A program made the translations under genes and the position numbers. Positions 58,015 to 64,000 of a stretch of DNA of 64,000 nt are shown piece after piece. Position 1 is the stretch's first letter. Each line of letters begins with the position of its first letter. This DNA is from Aurantiochytrium sp. KH105 (Eukaryota; Sar; Bigyra; Thraustochytrida; Thraustochytriidae), in the NCBI GenBank assembly GCA_003116975.1, contig BGKB01000063.1:62001-126000 (forward strand). Reading direction: 5' to 3'. The notes under the pieces are model-generated. The model made no database searches, had not been told where the DNA came from, and saw only the letters and a program-made list of their open reading frames with translations.

Positions 58015-60864
58015 CTAGTGTTTCTTTCCCGATTGAAACTCATAATATTCCAGTGAACCGGCACCGGAGAGCAGGTTCATGTCAGTTTTGAGACGCTTCG
58101 CGCGAGGGGCAGACTCCACAACTGGAAGCAGATCGTCGTCTTCTTCTTCTTCTTCTTCTTCTTCCTCGTCTTCTTCCTCGTCTTCTTCCTTGTCTATGCT
58201 TTCATCATCGTCGTGTTCCGAGCTTCGACGAGGCAACTTTCCAGGATCTTGAGCGCGTCGCGAGCGGGCCACGACTCCATCATTGGCAGCCAATTCCTCG
58301 TCATCAATTTGATCAGCATCGCTGTCACTACGCTCGTCAAAGTCGTAGTCGCTGTCTTCAGGGTGGTCGATTTTGCGAGTTGCTTGCTTCTTTGTCTTGG
58401 CTTTTGTCGTTCCACCAGCTTTGCCAGATCCAGGTCGAGAGCGAATGGCGTTTCTGGATTGAACAAGAACTTGATGCAGCAGATTAAGCTGCTCGTCAAG
58501 CTCGAGCAGACGCAAAAGATTATTTGAGGGAAGACTTGTGGATGTTCCCTCGACAATTGCACGCTTGGCATGGTCGCAAAGGTCGGTGGAAACTTCATAG
58601 GCATATCCCTGGTCCACAAGGTATTGTTGACGCTTGGTACTGTAGATAGGCTCTTCGGTGTCGGACGAGACGAGGGTGTAGAAATAAGCATCAAAGCCTC
58701 CATCGCGCTTGGCGTCCCCCTTTGGACGAAGGATGCGACCGAGACGTTGCGCTTCCTGACGTCGGGAACCAAAGTGTCCCGACATTTGAATGATGACATT
58801 GGCCTCGGGGAGATCAATGGCTACGTCGCCAACCTTTGACAAAATCAGTGTGCTGGCCGCAGCACTTAGTCTAAAGTGGCTGTACTTTGCAATGCGCTCC
58901 TTTAGAGGCATGGATCCAGATACGTAGTCTCTGCCTAAAAGCTTGGAGAGAAACTTTCCCACCACAATGTGGTCACAAAACACGAGAACACGATCGCCAA
59001 GACTCTCGTGATAGCGCACGAGATGGTCGCATGTGATGCACTTGTTTGGATTCATTGTGTAGAGGAGCTGCTTGATGTTCATGGAGGGCTCGTGAAGATA
59101 CTCTGCAAAGAACTCTGGTGTCATTGGGCAGCGAACCTCGAGGCACTTGACCCGCGCGAGATAGCCGCTTTCTGTGAGATCCAGCCAGTTGGCCTCGTAG
59201 AGCTTTGGCCCGATGAGAAAGTTCAAATCTTTGATCTTCTCGTCCTCGCGCACCAAGGTTGCTGTGAGGCCTAGTTTACAGTGCGCCTTGATATTTGTCA
59301 TGACTTTGCGGAAGTATCGTGCTGGTGCCATGTGAACTTCGTCGAGCAGCATGAGACCCCATTCTCGAGACCATATTGTCTCCAGGACCTCTTTGGCGTG
59401 TCGCGAACGTTTTGCGCCGGTGACGGCCATCATACTGTAGGTTGTGACGAGGATGCATGGCGTCGTCCGGTCGATTTCGTTCTTGATCTTGGACGTAAAG
59501 GTAAAGACATGTTTCTTTTCATTCACAGTGGTGAAATGCTGAAGCTGGCGTCGCCACTGATCAGCGGCCTCGCCGCCCGGGCAAAGGACAATACATGATT
59601 TGCGAATTGTGCAGCAGGCTGTAATGCCGGTAAGGGTCTTGCCAGCACCGCATGGGAGCACAATAATCCCGGAACGCGCGCGACCGTTACCAAACATCTT
59701 GCTGAGGCTTCTCTCCTGATAAGGTCGAATTTCCGTGCTCGGCTTCAGTTCGATGGGAAGTCGTGGACTTGACTTGTCATCGCGAAAGTCGTACTCCTCC
59801 ATGAGCGGATAATCGATCTCCAGTGCAGCACGCCGAACGCGTTCCGCGTGCGAGGGGTCAATTTCAAGACGATATACCATGACGCGGTCCGAAGATTTTA
59901 CATCGGTGGTGCTGCTACTGCTACTGCCATTGCTGTTGCTCGCGGTCGCGGACGCCGGGGGGTCACCATCGGTTGAGGGTCTTCTCTCGACTTCGGGGGC
60001 TTGCGCCTCAGTGGCGTGCGCCTCGGCCTCGCGAAGAAGCATGACTTCGTCAGTCTCGTCAGCGTTGACGTCTCCTTCCTCGGTGGCTTCGATAACAATG
60101 TCCGTCATGCGATTGAGGTGATCTCCCTCCTCTTGCACCATTTCGGTCTGCCCAAAGCCAGCTGGCGCGTTAACGTCAAAGATACGCGCGGCCTGAATGC
60201 CTGGCGCCTCGGCAAGTCGTTCAAGTGTGGACTTTTCAGGAGACTCAATGAACATGCGTTTCTCAATGAGAACGATTTTGGCTTTGCCAAAGTTGGTGGT
60301 ACACTCCCGAATAAATTGGCTCACAGGTGGCGGTAGAGCAACTTTCGAAAGACGGTCGAGGACGGCGATAATGCTGTCAGGCGTGAGTCCGATCGAAACG
60401 GCAGCATAAAGCGAGTATGAGGTAAGCTTGTACTCGTGTAGGAAACGCGGTCTGGACAAGGGCTCGGCAACGGCGACGAGAAAGTCGTAGGCCTGCTTGT
60501 AGAACCGAGACGAGGCTTCAAGGAGGACCTTGCCGGAGGGCAGGACCCAGATTGGTCTGATCTTATAGTCTGGTTTCAACTCGAGCGTTCTGAAATCTAA
60601 CATGGCCTCCCTCTCCTCTTCCTCCCGCTCCTCGTCGCGGCGCTCCTCCTCGGAGAGTTCGTGAAGCATAGCGTCGTCACTGTCGAGATCCTCATCCTCG
60701 TCTCGAGCCCGCCGCGACCTCTGCTTGCCGGCCGCACCCCGGGACCTTTTCTTGGCGGATCTGAGTGCCTTTCCCCGCTGCTCCGCGCCGCCTTCTCCCG
60801 CCGCCGCCGCCGCCGCCGCCGCTATGGCTCTGGCGCCCTCCGTGAGGTCCACAACGGGTGCCAT
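58015..60864 (-). CDS. ERCC3: TFIIH helicase subunit XPB (ERCC3/Rad25)
   Basis: 3'-5' DNA translocase of TFIIH, needed for promoter opening and nucleotide excision repair. ATG at 60864 in a good context, 949 residues. The frame is open upstream to 61215 without a further ATG. N-terminal Ala run, basic and acidic patches, then FRTLELKPDYKIRPIWVLPS, the XPB damage-recognition-like region. Helicase motifs: I LPCGAGKT (403-410), II DEVH (508-511), III TATLVRED (534-541, with the RED motif). Motifs V and VI are in ASTLILSKVGDVAIDLPEAN and SRRQEAQRLGRILRPKGD. Compared with the 782-residue human protein it has an extra acidic, low-complexity insertion at about 262-325 and a long Asp/Glu-rich tail. 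Single exon. Confidence 0.96.
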   Translation of the reverse strand: MAPVVDLTEGARAIAAAAAAAAGEGGAEQRGKALRSAKKRSRGAAGKQRSRRARDEDEDLDSDDAMLHELSEEERRDEEREEEEREAMLDFRTLELKPDYKIRPIWVLPSGKVLLEASSRFYKQAYDFLVAVAEPLSRPRFLHEYKLTSYSLYAAVSIGLTPDSIIAVLDRLSKVALPPPVSQFIRECTTNFGKAKIVLIEKRMFIESPEKSTLERLAEAPGIQAARIFDVNAPAGFGQTEMVQEEGDHLNRMTDIVIEATEEGDVNADETDEVMLLREAEAHATEAQAPEVERRPSTDGDPPASATASNSNGSSSSSTTDVKSSDRVMVYRLEIDPSHAERVRRAALEIDYPLMEEYDFRDDKSSPRLPIELKPSTEIRPYQERSLSKMFGNGRARSGIIVLPCGAGKTLTGITACCTIRKSCIVLCPGGEAADQWRRQLQHFTTVNEKKHVFTFTSKIKNEIDRTTPCILVTTYSMMAVTGAKRSRHAKEVLETIWSREWGLMLLDEVHMAPARYFRKVMTNIKAHCKLGLTATLVREDEKIKDLNFLIGPKLYEANWLDLTESGYLARVKCLEVRCPMTPEFFAEYLHEPSMNIKQLLYTMNPNKCITCDHLVRYHESLGDRVLVFCDHIVVGKFLSKLLGRDYVSGSMPLKERIAKYSHFRLSAAASTLILSKVGDVAIDLPEANVIIQMSGHFGSRRQEAQRLGRILRPKGDAKRDGGFDAYFYTLVSSDTEEPIYSTKRQQYLVDQGYAYEVSTDLCDHAKRAIVEGTSTSLPSNNLLRLLELDEQLNLLHQVLVQSRNAIRSRPGSGKAGGTTKAKTKKQATRKIDHPEDSDYDFDERSDSDADQIDDEELAANDGVVARSRRAQDPGKLPRRSSEHDDDESIDKEEDEEEDEEEEEEEEEDDDLLPVVESAPRAKRLKTDMNLLSGAGSLEYYEFQSGKKH

Positions 60865-61625
60865 GGCGAGTTGAAGCCTCGCCCAACTTGAATCCTGTTT
60901 TGGTCTCCGTTCATGTTCTGTCACATTGCGCCTTGACCACCGAGGCGCGTCCAGGCGAGAGGCCGCGAGCAAGTGCCGATGCGGGTCGCAGTCGGGGAGA
61001 CGCGAGGCGATGTATGAATGCGCGGCCGTCGAAACCCAGAAGGTGGCACAGCCCGAGCGCTCGTCGCAGAAGGTCCGTCTCCGAGCTCGAGCTCGCAGCT
61101 GCAGGCAAGCATGCCAGGAATGGTCTTTTGGTCGGCCAGTGGAATCTTTGACGCGGCGCGGCAAGGCGTCACTTGCATCGGGCGGGCCAAAGTGCAGAAT
61201 CGCGGAATAGTTCACTTGTAGAACGCGCGGGACGCAAGTAGAAGAAGAAGAAAGTGAGCAGAAAAAGAAGCCAAAAGAAAGAAGAAGATACGACGTTGCT
61301 TCTCGCGGGTTGATTGCCTAGTAGTAGTACAACCTATACCAGCAGACCTGCAATCGACGCGCTCGCCTCGCACGCCTCGCACGCCTCGCGCGCCTCGCAC
61401 GCCTCGCGCGCCTGGCCTTCGTCCGCGCCCGCGCCCTCGCTACCGCCCCTGTTCACTCCGGTGCCCGCACCTCCGCACCTCACGCGCGCGCGCGAGCACG
61501 CACGCTCGCACGCCTCGCGCGACCAGCCGTTCGCGGTGACGTCGTGAGGAGTTTTCTTCTCGTAGCTGGACTCGCTCGCGCGTCCCGTTGAAGCGCCGCC
61601 ACGCGGCCGTTCAGGAGCGAGGAAG
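60865..61625. promoter_or_regulatory. divergent upstream region of XPB and a membrane protein gene
   Basis: 761 bp between divergent starts. GC-rich, with an A-rich patch at about 61230-61290 and the CACGCCTCG array listed separately. The XPB frame remains open for 350 bp into this region without an ATG. No other gene recognised. Confidence 0.5.
61362..61414. repeat. (CACGCCTCG)n minisatellite
   Basis: About six 9 bp units alternating CACGCCTCG and CGCGCCTCG, roughly 210 bp before the ATG of the membrane protein gene at 61626. Confidence 0.85.
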
Positions 61626-62276
61626 ATGGACTTTTCGGCTGGCAAGGCGCCCGCGTGGGCGTGGAGCGTGGGCACCGTGGTTGCCTACCTTGGCCTGTAC
61701 ACGGCGTACAGCAAGACGGAGAAGAAGCTCAAGTCGGACGGCCTCCTTGACGTGGTCGCGGTGCGCAAGAGCGCCGACCACTCGGCGGTGGAGATGAACA
61801 AGGTGCTCGCGCTCGCGGGCCTCACGACCCTGGGCGTCTCTCTCTCGCCGTACGCCATTGATGTCGTGGACACACCCTACGACCTCACGGTGGCTTCCAC
61901 CGTCATGCTTTCGGTACACTCGATGTACAGCGTCTACAAATACTATGGCTCGCCTAACATTCCCGAAGTTTCTTCGTTTCTCAACATTGTTGAGGATGCC
62001 AAGTCGGAATCCTCCAGCGGCCAGGTTGCCTTCAAGCGCAAGGTGTCTGTTTTGACCGGCATCGCTGCAGCCGGCATTCTGGACGCTTGGCTGCTGGGCT
62101 TTATGCCCATGTCATACGGCAGCGCCATTTCCGCGCTTACGCTTGGCACCCTCCATTTCTACTTTATGGAGGTTACCTACAACGGAAGCCTTGCTGTGCG
62201 CCCCTTTGGTTTTCTCGCCTTTGCCGTACCCATTCTGTCCGGAATTGGTCTTGCCGTCAGGTATCTTACCAACTAA
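61626..62276 (+). CDS. unknown multi-span membrane protein
   Basis: 216 residues, ATG at 61626. No family recognised. Hydrophobic segments at about 11-28, 59-77, 88-106, 139-160, 163-182 and 193-213 suggest five or six membrane spans with short loops. A basic/acidic stretch KTEKKLKSDG follows the first. The loop at about 107-138 is polar (PNIPEVSSFLNIVEDAKSES). Codon use and GC match the neighbouring genes, and the protein ends naturally at a TAA. No sequence similarity to the other small membrane protein (11485-12102) is evident. Confidence 0.75.
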   Translation: MDFSAGKAPAWAWSVGTVVAYLGLYTAYSKTEKKLKSDGLLDVVAVRKSADHSAVEMNKVLALAGLTTLGVSLSPYAIDVVDTPYDLTVASTVMLSVHSMYSVYKYYGSPNIPEVSSFLNIVEDAKSESSSGQVAFKRKVSVLTGIAAAGILDAWLLGFMPMSYGSAISALTLGTLHFYFMEVTYNGSLAVRPFGFLAFAVPILSGIGLAVRYLTN

Positions 62277-62944
62277 CCTGCCCAAGTGTTCATCAGCTTT
62301 TGCCAAGCCATCAAGACCCATTAGCATCGCTCACTAATTACAGTTTTAGTCCCGTCTCGTCTCACGTTTACATCTACACGTACTTGCTTGCTTGCTTGCT
62401 TGCACCAGATATATGCCGACGAAATTAAAAGCCGGGATGAAATCAATTATTGACAGCTTACTGATAACCTCGGTGGTGTTTGATGATGTTTTCGCGAGCA
62501 GTTTGGAAAGCATCAAAATGGCAAGCATGCAGTCATGCCACTGTCAGTCAATTTGGAAAGCATCAAAATGGCAAGCATGCAGTCAATCACTGCAGGCGAA
62601 GAGCTTTTTACTTTTATATCTGTTCTTCTGGCTTCCCTATTAGTCTTGACGGATCTGGAAAAGTACTTTCCGAGAGCATGAGAAATGCAAGCACGCAGAT
62701 GCAGGCGGTTCAACCAGTTCATACGAGCAAAGAGGCTGTTCCTACAAGTCGCTTATATCTTGGCGGCCTTGACGGATACGGGAAACGGTCTGATATGCCT
62801 TGTTTCATGTGCGTTATGAATTTTTAAAACGCAAAAGAAGAAGATGAAGAAGAAGAAGAGGAAGACGGTACATGAGGCTCCGCGCGCTCTTTTTCTAAGA
62901 AACAAAAATTAGAAGAGGGCACTGTCGCCAAAGGGGGTGATACC
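62277..62944. other. intergenic region with a duplicated 34 bp segment
   Basis: 668 bp, AT-richer than the genes. It has a (CTTG)n run at about 62382-62402, the direct repeat listed separately, and a GAA-rich run at about 62836-62865. No coding sequence recognised. Confidence 0.5.
62502..62585. repeat. exact 34 bp direct repeat, 50 bp apart
   Basis: TTTGGAAAGCATCAAAATGG followed by CAAGCATGCAGTCA occurs at 62502-62535 and 62552-62585, with 16 bp between the copies. It contains the palindromic GCATGC. Confidence 0.9.
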
Positions 62945-64000
62945 ATGCAAGTCCTCTCTGTCTGTGAGATCAGACCAATGCGGAGAAATCAATTTAATCA
63001 ATTTCGCATGGTCCTTCGATTCGCCGGCATTTTTATTTTTAAAAGGCATTGGTCCCGTCTCTCAGTCCAGAGAACAAGATACAAATTCAAAAGTCCATCT
63101 TTGGACGACAATCACAAATTGGTCGGGCCTTCTAGCTTCTGCAGGTCAGGCGCAGGCCAGGTGCAGGACAGCGACTTGCACTGTTCCCTGCAAGCCTTGA
63201 CAAAAATTCGGACAGCTTCATGTAGGCCTATGCTTTTCACCGAGCAAGTACAGTCCATTTTTACCTGGCTTGTGCTCTTTGTAACGCGCTCAAATTGTTG
63301 GAGACAGGCCACGGCTGTCTCATCACACGATTACGAATGTCGAGGAGGCGGACGAAAGACGGTTGAGAAGGTGCGCAGGATTGACTCTTATTTGGGGGCT
63401 TATTCCTCACCGAAAACCCCCGTACCGCGAATCCCTCAGCCGGTGATTTCGCCAGAGCAGGCTTACGCGCAGGCGCGAACTCCTGACACTGGCAATCAAC
63501 AGACAAGGTGAGTGCACACCCCTCTTTGTGTTGTCTGCCAAGTACTAGGCCTACTGTTGGCAGTAGTAGGCGAGTAGGAACAGAGTAACCATGCCTGGTC
63601 GCCGCACCGCTGGCTGCTCGCATCTCTGCTTCGCTCGCCCCCTCGCTTCAGGCTGCCTGGCGACCATTTCACGAGTGCTCCTGCTCTCCGCGCGAGACAC
63701 CGGCGCGCGCCGAAGCAGGCCCGCAGACCTTCTTCCTTCCACTCGCTCCCTGCAGCCGTCATCGCGGCGGCTGGATTCCTTTTCTTTTCTTTCCTTCTCC
63801 CTCCCTCCCTCCCTCCTCCATTTCCAGGCTCGCCCGCACTCCACGCCACTCCATTCCGCGCCCCGGCTGGACTGGACTCTCCCGGCGGCTGCACGCCGCG
63901 GCCGCCCGCCTCTGGAGCCCCGGCCTGCCGCGCCTGCCCCCTCTCTCTGCCTCTGCGGCGCCTCTCCGCATCGCGCGCAGGCAAACCCGCAACCGCGCTC
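62945..64000 (+). CDS. candidate spliced gene, 3' partial
   Basis: Tentative. An ATG at 62945 opens a 187-codon frame that ends exactly at a consensus donor, ACAAG|GTGAGT (exon end 63507); the TGA is within the donor. A strong acceptor, a long pyrimidine tract then TTTCCAG (63827), follows 320 bp later. From 63828 the joined frame stays open to the window edge (RLARTPRHSIPRP...). The N terminus is basic (MQVLSVCEIRPMRRNQF). The part before the donor is Pro/Ser-rich (TPVPRIPQPVISPEQAYA). No domain recognised. High GC makes open frames common at the right edge, so this could be a leader exon rather than coding. Confidence 0.3.

Noticed and set aside
60865..61215. N-terminal extension of XPB to 61215
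   Set aside because: The extension begins at GTG, has no family similarity and no ATG; the ATG at 60864 has a good context and precedes the conserved region.
1..64000. Mobile elements, viral genes, CRISPR arrays, rRNA
   Set aside because: No transposase, reverse transcriptase, integrase, capsid, long terminal repeat or spaced-repeat array was recognised; the repeats present are microsatellites or in-gene duplications.

Overview
The window is eukaryotic nuclear DNA. It carries about 20 well-supported protein genes and two candidate small or partial genes on both strands, mostly separated by short gaps. Most coding regions are a single uninterrupted exon; the few introns I can place are short (about 58-135 bp) with GTAAGT, GTGAGT, GTACGT or GTGGGT donors. 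Content includes a TFIIH XPB helicase, SWC4/DMAP1, a Dph6-RidA fusion, a RUN-PX-Rubicon-homology protein, Sfi1-like and Cep57-like centrosomal proteins, an AP2-domain protein outside plants, and an acetolactate synthase with an organelle-type leader. Together with GC-rich coding sequence, few introns and many microsatellites, this suggests a heterotrophic protist, most likely a stramenopile of the thraustochytrid/labyrinthulid type. That assignment is inference from content, not from a search.

Layout. 1-5.5 kb: a 5'-truncated AP2-domain gene (+), pyridoxal kinase with a short first exon (-), a possible small spliced gene immediately upstream of it (-), and an SDR16C-type dehydrogenase with one intron (+). 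6-13.4 kb: a DcpS-like HIT protein (-), diphthine-ammonia ligase (-), a Siw14/Oca-type phosphatase homologue lacking the catalytic Arg (+), a degenerate three-copy repeat, a four-helix membrane protein (-), and a 2OG-Fe(II) oxygenase (+). 13.5-22.8 kb: two more SDRs (+), DMAP1/SWC4 (-), a glycerophosphodiester phosphodiesterase with one intron (-), and acetolactate synthase (+). 22.8-24.9 kb is a repeat-rich stretch without a convincing gene.

24.9-45 kb: a second DcpS-like HIT paralogue (+), a membrane-anchored alpha-2-macroglobulin with intact thioester (+), a large Sfi1-like protein whose first exons lie almost against the macroglobulin stop codon (+), and a 2,488-residue STAND NTPase with WD40 modules (-). 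The NTPase gene contains a recent near-identical duplication with an offset of exactly 1,023 bp. 45-64 kb: repeat-rich intergenic DNA, a Cep57-like coiled-coil protein (-), a RUN-PX-Rubicon-homology protein with three 71-residue tandem repeats (+), an apparently inactivated agmatine-deiminase-family protein (-), XPB (-), a multi-span membrane protein (+) and a possible gene running off the right edge.

There is no operon logic: neighbours mostly do not share a pathway. The most interesting items are the NLR-like STAND-WD40 gene with its homogenised WD40 block, the membrane-tethered thioester protein about 5.6 kb from it (possible innate-immune-type genes), two probable pseudoenzymes, the RUN-PX-RH architecture, and coding exons that simple ORF calling misses. 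Starts are taken at the first ATG supported by homology or by the sequence context; several frames stay open further upstream. No mobile element, CRISPR array, tRNA or rRNA was recognised.
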